Of a stretch of DNA of 64,000 bases, positions 18,045-27,312 are shown piece after piece; within the stretch, counting starts at the first letter, position 1, and every line of letters starts with the position of its first letter. This DNA comes from Thermohahella caldifontis (GTDB lineage: Bacteria; Pseudomonadota; Gammaproteobacteria; Pseudomonadales; Oleiphilaceae). Position numbers and translations under genes: made by a program. The stretch is from NCBI RefSeq assembly GCF_041153465.1, contig NZ_CP154858.1, positions 3,224,001-3,288,000 on the forward strand, given 5' to 3'. The notes below the pieces were generated by a model. That model was not told the origin of the DNA and searched no databases. It worked only from the letters and a program-made list of their open reading frames with translations.

Positions 18045-19487
18045 ATGTTGAACAAGCGCAGGGTAGCCGCGGTGATCGCTGTGGCCGGGTTGGCAAGCTT
18101 GCCGGCCGGACTGGCCTGGAAGGCCGAACAGCAGATTCGCGCAGAAGTCGCCGCCACCAATGAGGTACTGTCGGCCCAAAAGGTGCCGCTGCGGGTGGAG
18201 CTGAAACACTATGAGCGCGGCTATCTGCACTCCACCGGTGTCTATCGCCTGAACTGGCTGGATGGCGAGACCCGGGAGGTCGTCGGCTGTGTGGATCTGG
18301 CCAGCGACATGACCCATACACCGCTTCAGTTCTTCAAGGGGTTCTGGGTGGAGGCGCGCAGCACCCTGATCGCGGATGACGCCAAATCGGATTGTGCCTT
18401 TGCACAGCTGATCCGGAACACGCCTGCCGGGCAGGCGCTGTATGAGAAATTCGGTTCCGAAGGCCCGGTCGAGATCCTCTCCAGTATCGCCGTATCTGGC
18501 AGGCTGCATGATCAGGTACGCAGCCAGGCATTTCTTCTCTCAGGCGGTCAGGAGGAAACCGCCTGGGAACTGGCAGTGGAACCGCTGGATCTGGAAGTAG
18601 CCACGGATCTGGAGGGGCTGTTTCTCGAGATCAGTGGCACGTGGAAGGGGTTGCGTTTCCGGCAGGGGGATGAGGCCCTTTCTCTGGGTGGCCTGACGAT
18701 CCGCACTGCCCAGCGCAAGGCACTCGAGGCGCTGGACATGGGGGAGATGCACCTTGATCTGACCGATATCCGTGCCACTTCCGCGAGCAAGGCATTCCCC
18801 GGCTTCGTGGCGGACAGGTTTACGGTCGGCACACTGACCGATCTTCGTCATGGGCGGCTGGTGACCACAACCGAGATGGTGGCAGCCGGCCTGGAAGTGG
18901 GTGACGTGGGCCTGGGTGACTGGCGGATGCGTGTATCGCTGGAGGATCTGGATCCCCGCGCGGCCAACGCGCTTGCGCTGCAGTTCCGGGCGCTGAACCC
19001 GGATACCGGCCTACCGGCAGAATGGGACACGGCGGAGGGCAAGGCACAGGCCAACCGGTCGTTGCAGGAGCTGTTGCGCCGGAGTGTTCTGAAAGTGGAT
19101 CCGGTTCAGGTGAACCTCGAGGGTGAAACCGGTGAGCTGAAGGCCTCTTTCCGGCCGGTCAATGTGGAAGCACTGGATCTGGATCGTCTGCAGCAACAGC
19201 CCATGTTCGTGATGGGTTTGTTCGAGGGCGAGGCAGAGCTGGTGTTCGGGCAGGCGTTTGCCCGCAAGTTCGGTGTGCTGCCCCTGCGGCTCAAGGCTCA
19301 GGAAGCCGGAGTCACGCCTGAACAGATGAGTGCCATGGTTGTGCAGCAGACCCTTCAGACGGACAGCATGTTGGACAATTTCGTGGCGCAGGGCATGCTC
19401 ACCCGGGACGACAGTACGGGCCTGTATCACCTGAAGCTCACCTATGCGAAGGGTGAGCCGCGCATCAACGGGCAACCTCTCCGATAA
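18045..19487 (+). CDS. DUF945 (YdgA-like) family protein
   Basis: 480 residues with an N-terminal signal anchor (VAAVIAVAGLASLPAGLAW), then a long periplasmic region with features of DUF945/YdgA: the early HYERGYLHSTGVYRL motif and a C-terminal half with repeated amphipathic strands and the QTDSMLDNFVAQGMLT region. E. coli YdgA is an inner-membrane-associated protein of uncertain role. The gene is divergent from the DUF432-mscS pair and seems to be transcribed alone. Confidence 0.8.
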   Translation: MLNKRRVAAVIAVAGLASLPAGLAWKAEQQIRAEVAATNEVLSAQKVPLRVELKHYERGYLHSTGVYRLNWLDGETREVVGCVDLASDMTHTPLQFFKGFWVEARSTLIADDAKSDCAFAQLIRNTPAGQALYEKFGSEGPVEILSSIAVSGRLHDQVRSQAFLLSGGQEETAWELAVEPLDLEVATDLEGLFLEISGTWKGLRFRQGDEALSLGGLTIRTAQRKALEALDMGEMHLDLTDIRATSASKAFPGFVADRFTVGTLTDLRHGRLVTTTEMVAAGLEVGDVGLGDWRMRVSLEDLDPRAANALALQFRALNPDTGLPAEWDTAEGKAQANRSLQELLRRSVLKVDPVQVNLEGETGELKASFRPVNVEALDLDRLQQQPMFVMGLFEGEAELVFGQAFARKFGVLPLRLKAQEAGVTPEQMSAMVVQQTLQTDSMLDNFVAQGMLTRDDSTGLYHLKLTYAKGEPRINGQPLR

Positions 19488-19564
19488 ATCATTCTCCTGC
19501 CGGCTCCGCTGCAGGCCGTGCTGCGGAGCCGGTCTTCCGGCCGGGTGTCACCTGGGCATAGATC

Positions 19565-19632
19565 ATTGTCGACAATAAGCGCATCATGTATTGAGTTTTT
19601 GGGCTTGAATGGCTATTGTTGTCGACAATAAG
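19565..19632. promoter_or_regulatory. two copies of a GntR operator upstream of the acnD operon
   Basis: The perfect palindrome TTGTCGACAA, followed each time by TAAG, occurs at 19566-19575 and 19619-19628, 53 bp apart (about five helical turns). The core matches the ATTGTCGACAAT motif that I recall for the methylcitrate regulator PrpQ of the GntR family. The second copy is about 24 nt before the regulator's ATG, so autoregulation is likely. Confidence 0.75.
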
Positions 19633-19651
19633 TCATGAGGAGAGCTGCTTG

Positions 19652-20323
19652 ATGCGTGATGTGCCCCTGGTGACCCATGCGGACCGGACCTTTGTTGCCC
19701 TGCGGGACGCCATTGTCGATGGCCGGATCGCGCCGGGCAGCAAGCTCAGCGAGCAGGAACTGGCCGCACGCCATGGCGTGTCCAGAGCCGTGGTCAGGGA
19801 AGCCCTGAACCGGCTGGTGGCCTGTCGTCTGGTCGAGCGCCGGGCCAATGTGGGCGCCCGCGTGGTCCGTCTGACGGCGGACAGTCTGGTGGCACTCTAT
19901 CAGGTACGGGAGGCGCTGGAAGGCATGGCTGCCCGGCTGGCCGCCCTCAACATGACCGACGAGGAGATCCGCGCGCTGCATGCTCTCCTGGATGCCCATC
20001 AGGCCAACTGCCTGAAGGCGGGCGAGACCTATTATCAGGAAGCGGGCGACGTGGACTTCCACTACCGCATCGTGGTGGGCAGCAAGAACGAGCAGCTCAT
20101 CAGTCTGCTCATGGACGACACCTATCACCGGGTTCGCATGTACCGTGTCCAGTTGGGCATGGCCGGCCCCCGGGTCACCACCGCCTTTGACGAACACCGC
20201 CATGTGGCGCGCGCCATTGCCCAGCGCGATGCGGAGCTGGCAGAAATGCTCATGCGTCGCCATATCCAGTACACCTGCAACACCCTGTTGCAACGCATTC
20301 AGAGTGAGACCCCCGATGAGTGA
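19652..20323 (+). CDS. GntR-family (FCD) regulator of the methylcitrate operon
   Basis: 223 residues: N-terminal winged helix (LSEQELAARHGVSRAVVREA) and C-terminal FadR-type FCD helical domain with metal-ligand-like residues in DVDFHYRIV and DEHRHVARAI. GAGGAG precedes ATG 19652. First gene of an operon with acnD and prpF; the presumed ligand is therefore a propionate or methylcitrate intermediate. Its stop overlaps the next gene's possible start. Confidence 0.88.
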   Translation: MRDVPLVTHADRTFVALRDAIVDGRIAPGSKLSEQELAARHGVSRAVVREALNRLVACRLVERRANVGARVVRLTADSLVALYQVREALEGMAARLAALNMTDEEIRALHALLDAHQANCLKAGETYYQEAGDVDFHYRIVVGSKNEQLISLLMDDTYHRVRMYRVQLGMAGPRVTTAFDEHRHVARAIAQRDAELAEMLMRRHIQYTCNTLLQRIQSETPDE

Positions 20324-20330
20324 GACCAGG

Positions 20331-22937
20331 ATGAACAGTCTTTACCGCAAGCCCCTGCCGGGCACCGACCTTGACTACTTCGACACCCGCGCCGCCGTGG
20401 AGGCGTTGCGGCCGGGGGCCTGGGACACCTTGCCCTATACCAGCCGCGTGCACGCGGAGAATCTGGTGCGCCGCTGCGATCCGGACATTCTCGAAGAATG
20501 TCTGCTGCAGATTGTGGAGCGCAAGCGCGAGCGTGATTTTCCCTGGTATCCGGCCCGGGTGGTCTGCCACGACATTCTCGGACAGACGGCATTTGTGGAT
20601 CTGGCCGGTCTGCGGGATGCCATTGCCGCACGGGGAGGAGATCCGGCAAAGGTCAATCCGGTGGTGCCCACTCAGCTGATTGTCGACCATTCGCTGGCGG
20701 TGGAATATGCCGGCCATGACCCCGATGCCTTTGCCAAGAACCGGGAGGTGGAGGAACGCCGCAACGCGGATCGCTTCGACTTCATCTACTGGACACGGAA
20801 GGCCTTCCGCAACGTGGATGTGATTCCTCCCGGGAACGGCATCATGCACCAGATCAACCTGGAGCGCCTGTCGCCGGTGATCCAGGTACGCGATGGTGTG
20901 GCCTTCCCCGATACCCTGGTGGGAACGGACAGCCACACCCCGCACGTGGATGCCCTGGGTGTCATCGCCGTCGGCGTCGGGGGGCTGGAAGCGGAAAGCG
21001 TCATGCTCGGACGGGCATCCTGGATGCGGCTGCCGGAAATTGTCGGCGTGGAGCTGACCGGCAAGCCGGCGCCCGGCATCACGGCAACGGATATTGTGCT
21101 CTCTCTCACCGAGTTCCTGCGCAAGGCGCGGGTAGTCTCCAGCTATCTGGAGTTCTTCGGCGAAGGGGTGCGGCATCTGACGCTGGGCGACCGGGCCACC
21201 ATCTCCAACATGACGCCCGAATACGGGGCCACGGCGGCGCTCTTTGCCATTGACGCCAATACCCTGGACTACCTGCGACTGACCGGACGCGAGCCGGAAC
21301 AGGTCGCCCTGGTGGAACGCTACGCGAAGGAAGCGGGCCTCTGGGCGGACAGTCTGAAGGATGCCCGGTATGACCGGGTGCTGACCTTTGACCTGTCCAC
21401 GGTTGAACGTACTCTGGCCGGCCCTTCCAACCCCCATCGCCGGGTACCGGTGCGCGAGCTGGCCGAGCGCGGCATCGCCAAACCGGTTGAAATGCCGGAA
21501 GACGGGCGCATGCCGGAGGGCGCAGTGATCATTGCGGCTATTACCAGCTGCACCAACACCAGTAACCCGCGCAACGTGGTCGCCGCCGGCCTGCTGGCCC
21601 GCAATGCGGTTGAAAAGGGGCTGATCCGCAAGCCCTGGGTCAAGACCTCCCTGGCACCCGGCTCCAGGGCGGTGGAACTGTATCTGAAAGAGTCCGGCCT
21701 GTTGCCGAGCCTGGAACAACTGGGCTTCGGTATCGTCGCCTTTGCCTGTACCACCTGCAACGGCATGAGCGGGGCGCTGGACCCGAAGATTCAGCAGGAA
21801 ATCATCGAACGGGATCTGTACACCGTTGCCGTGCTTTCCGGAAACCGGAACTTTGACGGCCGTATTCATCCGTATGCCAGGCAGGCCTTTCTGGCCTCGC
21901 CTCCGCTGGTGGTGGCCTACGCCATCGCCGGGACCATTCATTTTGATATCGAAAAGGATGTGCTGGGTCACGACAGCGCCGGCAACCCGGTGACCCTGAA
22001 GGACATCTGGCCCAGCGACGAGGAAATAGATGCCATCGTCGCCCGCTCGGTCAAACCGGAGCAGTTCATCAGGATCTATGACGAGATGCTCAAGCCGGCA
22101 GCGGATGCGGGTGAAACCGTCTCTCCGCTCTACAACTGGCGTCCCATGAGCACCTACATCCGCCGGCCGCCTTACTGGGAAGGTGCCCTGGCGAAGCCAC
22201 GCCTGCTTCGCGGCATGCGGCCGCTGGCCATTTTCGGGGATAACATCACCACGGACCACATTTCCCCGTCCAACGCCATCCTGCCGGACAGTGCAGCCGG
22301 TGAATACCTCGCCAAAATGGGCCTGCCGGAGGAGGACTTCAATTCCTACGCCACCCACCGGGGTGATCATCTCACCGCCCAGCGGGCCACCTTCGCCAAT
22401 CCCAAGCTGCTCAACGAGATGGTCAGGGATGAAAAGGGAGAGGTGATCCAGGGCTCCCTGACCCGGCTGGAGCCGGAAGGCAAGGTCATGCGCATGTGGG
22501 ATGCCATTGAAATCTACATGGAACGGGAGCAGCCGCTGATCATCATTGCCGGTGCCGACTATGGTCAGGGATCCTCCCGCGACTGGGCCGCCAAGGGCGT
22601 GCGTCTGGCCGGCGTGGAAGCCATTGTCGCAGAAGGCTTCGAGCGCATTCACCGGACCAACCTGGTGGGAATGGGGGTTCTGCCGCTGCAGTTCATGAAC
22701 GGCGATACCCGTCACACCTACGGTATTGACGGCACGGAAACCTTCGATGTGGTCGGGGAGCGGGCGCCGGGGACCACGCTGACACTGGTCATCCGCCGTC
22801 GCAACGGGGAAAGCCTTGAAGTGCCGGTGCTGTGCCGTCTGGACACGGCGGAAGAAGTGAGCATCTACGAGTCCGGCGGCGTGCTGCAGCGCTTTGCTGA
22901 TGATTTTCTCGCGGCGGAAGGGCAGGGGCAGTCATGA
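20331..22937 (+). CDS. acnD: Fe/S-dependent 2-methylisocitrate dehydratase AcnD
   Basis: 868 residues of the aconitase superfamily. It has the cluster cysteines ITSCTNTSNP and ACTTCNGMSG, the swivel-domain GADYGQGSSRDWAAKG, and the AcnD-type N-terminus YRKPLPGTDLDYFDTRAAVEAL. With PrpF it converts 2-methylcitrate to 2-methylisocitrate in propionate breakdown. Start 20331 follows the family N-terminus; an ATG at 20316 would add five residues and overlap the GntR stop by 8 nt. It overlaps prpF by 4 nt. Confidence 0.93.
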   Translation: MNSLYRKPLPGTDLDYFDTRAAVEALRPGAWDTLPYTSRVHAENLVRRCDPDILEECLLQIVERKRERDFPWYPARVVCHDILGQTAFVDLAGLRDAIAARGGDPAKVNPVVPTQLIVDHSLAVEYAGHDPDAFAKNREVEERRNADRFDFIYWTRKAFRNVDVIPPGNGIMHQINLERLSPVIQVRDGVAFPDTLVGTDSHTPHVDALGVIAVGVGGLEAESVMLGRASWMRLPEIVGVELTGKPAPGITATDIVLSLTEFLRKARVVSSYLEFFGEGVRHLTLGDRATISNMTPEYGATAALFAIDANTLDYLRLTGREPEQVALVERYAKEAGLWADSLKDARYDRVLTFDLSTVERTLAGPSNPHRRVPVRELAERGIAKPVEMPEDGRMPEGAVIIAAITSCTNTSNPRNVVAAGLLARNAVEKGLIRKPWVKTSLAPGSRAVELYLKESGLLPSLEQLGFGIVAFACTTCNGMSGALDPKIQQEIIERDLYTVAVLSGNRNFDGRIHPYARQAFLASPPLVVAYAIAGTIHFDIEKDVLGHDSAGNPVTLKDIWPSDEEIDAIVARSVKPEQFIRIYDEMLKPAADAGETVSPLYNWRPMSTYIRRPPYWEGALAKPRLLRGMRPLAIFGDNITTDHISPSNAILPDSAAGEYLAKMGLPEEDFNSYATHRGDHLTAQRATFANPKLLNEMVRDEKGEVIQGSLTRLEPEGKVMRMWDAIEIYMEREQPLIIIAGADYGQGSSRDWAAKGVRLAGVEAIVAEGFERIHRTNLVGMGVLPLQFMNGDTRHTYGIDGTETFDVVGERAPGTTLTLVIRRRNGESLEVPVLCRLDTAEEVSIYESGGVLQRFADDFLAAEGQGQS

Positions 22938-24112
22938 GCGGACAGATTCGCATTCCCGCCATGTACATGCGTGGCGGCACGAGCAAGGGGGTGTTCTTTC
23001 GCCGTGAAGATCTGCCCGAGGCGGCCCGCGAGCCCGGCCCGGTTCGGGATGCGCTGCTGCTGCGGGTCATCGGCAGCCCTGATCCCTATGGCAAGCACAC
23101 CGATGGCATGGGCGGAGCCACCTCCAGCACCAGCAAGGTGGTCATTCTGGATACCGCGACACGCCCCGGGCACGATGTGGATTACCTGTTCGGCCAGGTC
23201 AGCATTGATCAGCCTGCCATTGACTGGAGCGGCAACTGCGGCAACCTGACCGCGGCCGTCGGCGCCTTTGCCATCCACGCCGGCTTCATCCCCCGGGAGC
23301 GGATCCCGGATAACGGGAGCGTGACTGTGCGGGTCTGGCAGGCCAACATCGGCAAGACCATTCTGGTGACCGTGCCGGTCCGGGATGGCGAGGTACTGGA
23401 GACCGGGGATTTCGAGCTTGATGGCGTGACCTTTCCGGCGGCAGAAGTGCAGGTGGCCTTCATGGATCCGGCGGAGGGTGAAGGCGCCCTGTTCCCGACG
23501 GGTAATCTGGTGGATACGCTGGACGTCCCCGGATTCGGGACGCTGGAAGCGACACTCATCAATGCCGGCATCCCCACGGTTTTCGTGCGGGCCGCCGATA
23601 TCGGCTACACGGGTACCGAACTGCAGCCGGATATCAACAATGATGCGCAAGCCCTGGCGCGCTTTGAAACCCTGCGCGCGTACGGTGCCCTGAAGATGGG
23701 CCTGATCCGCGATCTGTCCGAGGCCGCCGGCCGGCAACACACGCCCAAGATCGCCTTTGTGGCGCCGCCGGTCACCTATACGGCCTCAAGCGGCAAGGTG
23801 ATCGGGGCTGGCAGCATTGACCTGAACGTGCGGGCCCTGTCCATGGGCAAGCTCCACCACGCCATGATGGGAACCGCTGCCGTGGCCATAGCAGTAGCGG
23901 GCGTCATTCCCGGCACGCTGGTGAACGAAGCGGCCGGCGGGGGCGAGCGCGACAGCATCACTTTCGGGCATCCGTCCGGGACACTCCGCGTGGGCGCGGA
24001 GGCCGAAGCAGTGAACGGTCAGTGGGTGGTGCGCAAGGCCATCATGAGCCGCAGCGCCCGTGTGCTGATGGAGGGCCGGGTGCGTGTGCCTGAGGACGTC
24101 CCGGGAGCATGA
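22934..24112 (+). CDS. prpF: 2-methylaconitate cis-trans isomerase PrpF
   Basis: 392 residues. MYMRGGTSKGVFF and the SGNCGNLTAAVGAFAI region, carrying the active-site Lys/Cys neighbourhood, are characteristic of PrpF. It isomerises the AcnD product so that it can be rehydrated to 2-methylisocitrate. ATGA overlap with acnD. It ends the operon; the methylcitrate synthase and methylisocitrate lyase genes usually found alongside are absent here. Confidence 0.93.
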   Translation: MSGQIRIPAMYMRGGTSKGVFFRREDLPEAAREPGPVRDALLLRVIGSPDPYGKHTDGMGGATSSTSKVVILDTATRPGHDVDYLFGQVSIDQPAIDWSGNCGNLTAAVGAFAIHAGFIPRERIPDNGSVTVRVWQANIGKTILVTVPVRDGEVLETGDFELDGVTFPAAEVQVAFMDPAEGEGALFPTGNLVDTLDVPGFGTLEATLINAGIPTVFVRAADIGYTGTELQPDINNDAQALARFETLRAYGALKMGLIRDLSEAAGRQHTPKIAFVAPPVTYTASSGKVIGAGSIDLNVRALSMGKLHHAMMGTAAVAIAVAGVIPGTLVNEAAGGGERDSITFGHPSGTLRVGAEAEAVNGQWVVRKAIMSRSARVLMEGRVRVPEDVPGA

Positions 24113-24151
24113 AAGCCCCCGGAACGTGACGGTTCGCGCAGAGAACCGGAC

Positions 24152-24691
24152 CTATGGCGACTGCTTCAGGCGCTTGATTTCACAGGACCTGTCGTGGTCA
24201 CCGTTCTCCCAGAGAAGAACCGTTTCGGCAAGACCACCGCGTTCAGGCACCGGCGTGAACTCCAGCAGACCCAAGGATGGGGATTTGACCCGTACGGTGA
24301 CGGTCAGCATGTAGTCCGAATCCAGAATGAAGTCGTAGGTGTCCAGCAGCACGGCAGCACGAGGCGCGACATTCCGATAGCTCCGGCAACCTTCCGTCGC
24401 GCTCGTATCTTTCCCGGCAGTGGTGCTGTCCCCGTCGGGAATGTGGCATCCCTGATTCAGTGTGATCGGCGTGTCATCAATGGTGGTAAATCCCCCGGGT
24501 GAGGCAATCACCCACTCCAGCATTTCTCCGGTATCGTTGACCAGGTAGAGACCGCAATCCTTGCGGGTAATCCAGAGCAGTGGGCGTCGATGTTCAACGG
24601 GGCGGTTGGGCGCGGGCGGACCGAAGCGGGTCGGACGGTCATGGGGCGGGATCCAGTGGAAAAAGTCATTCAACACAGGTGTGTGATCCAT
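24152..24691 (-). CDS. hypothetical protein
   Basis: 179 residues, soluble, with no recognised domain. The start at 24691 is chosen because GGAGG lies 6 nt upstream, better spaced than for the adjacent ATG 24694. Recognisable segments: an aromatic N-terminus (LNDFFHWIPPHD), a central RKDCGLYLVNDTGEMLEWV strand-rich part and a C-terminal beta segment. It faces the WYL regulator gene across a 190-bp region containing a 21-bp inverted repeat and may be controlled from there. Confidence 0.6.
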   Translation of the reverse strand: MDHTPVLNDFFHWIPPHDRPTRFGPPAPNRPVEHRRPLLWITRKDCGLYLVNDTGEMLEWVIASPGGFTTIDDTPITLNQGCHIPDGDSTTAGKDTSATEGCRSYRNVAPRAAVLLDTYDFILDSDYMLTVTVRVKSPSLGLLEFTPVPERGGLAETVLLWENGDHDRSCEIKRLKQSP

Positions 24692-24768
24692 CATGTACCT
24701 CCGGTTTGTGATTGAAATGCCCGCTGATTGAATCGACAGCCTCACCGCAGGTTCAGATTAACGCAAGG

Positions 24769-24789
24769 GTGCGTCATACCGTGACGCAC
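24769..24789. promoter_or_regulatory. inverted repeat in WYL/hypothetical divergent region
   Basis: Perfect 8-bp arms GTGCGTCA-N5-TGACGCAC. It lies between the divergent genes at 24691 and 24879. A TATGAT box at about 24835 could be the -10 of the WYL operon. A WYL-family regulator is the obvious candidate ligand. Confidence 0.5.
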
Positions 24790-24878
24790 TCATCCCTTAC
24801 CCTTTCAACCCTGATTTCTCGTGGCGGCCTTTGGTATGATGCTCGGACTGACATGACAGAAAAAAACAGGGAGTGTGA

Positions 24879-25898
24879 ATGAGCGCGAATCAGGAGACGA
24901 TTTTTCGTTATCTTTCCCTGCTGCAACTGATCCCTCGTTATCCGGGCAGCCGTGATACCCGCTCCCTGATGCAGGCACTGAGCGGACAGGGTTTTCAGGT
25001 CAGCATGCGCATGCTCCAGCGAGATCTGGACAAGCTCTCGGGCATGTTTCCACTGATCTGTGACGATGCTCAGAAGCCCTACAAATGGTCCTTTGACCGG
25101 GACTTCAAAAGCAACCTGCCGGCGCTGGACACTCCGAAGGCGCTGACTCTGGTGCTGGCCGAGCAGTACCTGAAGCAGCTGCTGCCCCATGCGGCACTTC
25201 AGCAGCTTCAACACGAATTCGAGTCTGCACGCCGGCACCTTGAGGCATTGGAAGGAAACCGTCTGGCCAACTGGTCGGAGAAGGTGATGGCCGTGCCCGA
25301 GGGCAATGTTCTGCTGCCTGCCGAGTGTGACGAACACGTCTGGCAAGCTGTCACGGATGCCTTGATTTCCGGGCGGGCGCTGGAGGTGCGTTATCTCAGT
25401 CGCAGCAAGTCGGAAATGCACGATCTCACGTTGCACCCGCAGGGTATCGTGGTTCGTTACAGGGTCACGTATTTACTGGCCATGGCAGAAGACTATGTGG
25501 ATGTTCGCCAGTTCGCATTGCACCGTATACAAAGTGCGTGTGTGAGCGAGCAGCCTGGGCGTGTCTGCCCGGACTTTCGTCTGAGGGATTATGTCCATCG
25601 CGGGGCTTTCGGCTACCCCATGAGCCCGGATCCGGTGGTGCTGTGCGCACGTGTCCGGCCTGCCGTTGCCTGGTTGCTCAGGGAAACGCCTCTGAGCGAC
25701 TCGCAGGTACTCTCTTCCGAGCCGGACGCTGAGGGGTGGTATCAGCTGGAGGCCCGGGTACCGGATGATCGGCAGACCCAATGGTGGCTTCAGAGCATGG
25801 GGGCGGAAATTGATGTGCTGGAACCCCGGACCTGGCGTGATGCAATTCACCGGCAGGCGAGACAGATACTGGGACAGGAAACAGGGCAGGCCAAATGA
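24879..25898 (+). CDS. WYL-domain transcriptional regulator
   Basis: 339 residues. The N-terminal ~70 residues form a DeoR-like winged helix (SMRMLQRDLDKLSGMF), followed by a WYL domain around residues 160-240 (LEVRYLSRSKSEMHDLTLHPQGIVVRYRVTYLLAM; the W-Y-L triad is conservatively altered) and a WYL C-terminal extension. WYL domains bind nucleic acid or nucleotide ligands and often control DNA-damage or defence genes (family knowledge). It leads a tightly coupled three-gene operon: ATGA overlap with the phosphoesterase. Confidence 0.85.
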   Translation: MSANQETIFRYLSLLQLIPRYPGSRDTRSLMQALSGQGFQVSMRMLQRDLDKLSGMFPLICDDAQKPYKWSFDRDFKSNLPALDTPKALTLVLAEQYLKQLLPHAALQQLQHEFESARRHLEALEGNRLANWSEKVMAVPEGNVLLPAECDEHVWQAVTDALISGRALEVRYLSRSKSEMHDLTLHPQGIVVRYRVTYLLAMAEDYVDVRQFALHRIQSACVSEQPGRVCPDFRLRDYVHRGAFGYPMSPDPVVLCARVRPAVAWLLRETPLSDSQVLSSEPDAEGWYQLEARVPDDRQTQWWLQSMGAEIDVLEPRTWRDAIHRQARQILGQETGQAK

Positions 25899-26863
25899 AC
25901 AGCAAAATGAAAAGCGACATGACGAATCTGCATTATGACATTATCGGTGACATACACGGGCACTATGCACCGCTGGTCCGGTTGCTGGAAACGCTTGGAT
26001 ATCGTCAGCAAGAGGGGGTGTACCAACACGCCCGGCGCAAGGCCATTTTTCTGGGTGACTTCATTGATCGCGGCCCCGAACAGAAGCAGGTTTTGAACAC
26101 CGTCCGCCGCATGGTCGACGCGGGCCAGGCCCTGGCGGTCATGGGGAATCACGAATTGAATGCCATCGGCTATGCCACGCCCCGGCCGGAGCAGCCGGGC
26201 GAGTGGTTGAGACCACATTCGGAGAAAAATACGCACCAGCATCGGGCCTTTCTGGATGCCGTTCCTGATGAAGCCGAACGACGTGAGTGGATCGACTGGT
26301 TCCTGACGCTGCCCCTGTGGCTTGATCTGGGGGGACTCAGAGTGGTGCATGCCTGCTGGGACGAACGGGCACAGGAGGTCCTCAAGCCCTGCCTGAACAG
26401 GCACAACCAAATTGTGAGCGAATGCTTGCCTGCCTTGTTTGCCGAAGGCACACCCGTTTACGAGGCGCTGGAGACCTTGCTCAAGGGCAAGGAAGTTCGT
26501 TTGCCGGCGGGGCAGATTTTCCATGACAAGGATGGTCATGAGCGAAACTGTATTCGCATCAGATGGTGGGATGCCGGTGCGACGACCTATCGGTCAGCCT
26601 TTATGGGGCCGGAGAGTGTCGCGACACACATACCGGACGAACCCCTTGGGGTGGAGCATCTCATTGAATATGGTCATCAGGCACCGCCAGTCTGCTTTGG
26701 CCACTACTGGATGGAAGGGACACCTGCCCCGCTGGCAGCCAATGTGGCCTGTCTGGACTGGAGTGTGGCCAAGCCGGGTGGACGGCTGGTGGCATACCGG
26801 TGGGACGGTGAGCGGCAATTCAAACCGGACAAGTTTATTGAGGTAAAGCGAGATGACACCTGA
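25895..26863 (+). CDS. calcineurin-like metallophosphoesterase
   Basis: 322 residues. All PPP-type motifs are present: YDIIGDIHGH (GDxHG), IFLGDFIDRGP (GDxxDRG), AVMGNHELN (GNHE), and a later VVHACW. It should hydrolyse phosphomonoesters or bis-nucleosyl polyphosphates with two metal ions; the nearest described relatives are PrpE/lambda-phosphatase/ApaH-like proteins. A long inserted region between GNHE and the C-terminal half (YGHQAPPVCFGHYW) is not typical of ApaH. Translationally coupled to the WYL regulator and overlapping the next gene by 11 nt. Confidence 0.85.
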   Translation: MNSKMKSDMTNLHYDIIGDIHGHYAPLVRLLETLGYRQQEGVYQHARRKAIFLGDFIDRGPEQKQVLNTVRRMVDAGQALAVMGNHELNAIGYATPRPEQPGEWLRPHSEKNTHQHRAFLDAVPDEAERREWIDWFLTLPLWLDLGGLRVVHACWDERAQEVLKPCLNRHNQIVSECLPALFAEGTPVYEALETLLKGKEVRLPAGQIFHDKDGHERNCIRIRWWDAGATTYRSAFMGPESVATHIPDEPLGVEHLIEYGHQAPPVCFGHYWMEGTPAPLAANVACLDWSVAKPGGRLVAYRWDGERQFKPDKFIEVKRDDT

Positions 26864-27203
26864 AACCGAACCCGACACTGAAACTCATGCCGAGATGGCC
26901 TCATGGGAGGAAGAACTTCACACGCGCGTGGACGAGATCCTGTTCTATCTCTGGGATCCGCTCAATCTTGCCCACAGTACCTGGGTGCGGGACGAATTCA
27001 CCCGATATGTCCCGGAAGTTGTGAAAACTGCGACGTCCGCTGACTCACCGGAGCCCGTCAGGGCGCTGTTGACACAGTTGAGATGCCAGCGCCTGGGTCA
27101 GGATCCGGATGATGCCAGAGACCATGCCATCGCTGAGCTCATCTACGCCTTGAGTCACAATCTGTTTTACTTGCCGGGGAGGCGGTTATTCGAGGTGGAC
27201 TGA
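26853..27203 (+). CDS. small acidic hypothetical protein
   Basis: 116 residues, N-terminus rich in Glu/Thr (MTPETEPDTETHAEM), then a helical domain with ILFYLWDPLNLAHSTWVRDEF. The WDP...RDEF arrangement faintly recalls DUF1871 proteins, but I would not assign it. Its start lies inside the phosphoesterase gene, so the three products are probably made together. No transmembrane segment. Confidence 0.65.
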   Translation: MTPETEPDTETHAEMASWEEELHTRVDEILFYLWDPLNLAHSTWVRDEFTRYVPEVVKTATSADSPEPVRALLTQLRCQRLGQDPDDARDHAIAELIYALSHNLFYLPGRRLFEVD

Positions 27204-27246
27204 CCAGCGAGACTAACCGAATCTCTTGTCCTGGATCAAATCCAAA

Positions 27247-27289
27247 TGAGAATGATTCGATATAATGGTTGCAGATCGTATCATTCTCA
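27247..27289. promoter_or_regulatory. paired Fur boxes upstream of feoAB
   Basis: TGAGAATGATTCGAT (27247-27261) and the inverted copy ATCGTATCATTCTCA (27275-27289) match in 14 of 15 positions, giving a 43-bp dyad. A TATAAT (27261-27266) sits between the two arms, so Fur dimers would bracket the -10 box. The same core, TGAGAATGAT, occurs in front of fur. Confidence 0.85.
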
Positions 27290-27312
27290 CACCCTGATCA
27301 TCAGGACACGCC

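Noticed and set aside
20250..22715. 821-residue frame antisense to acnD
   Set aside because: Shadow of the strongly supported acnD gene; no family features.
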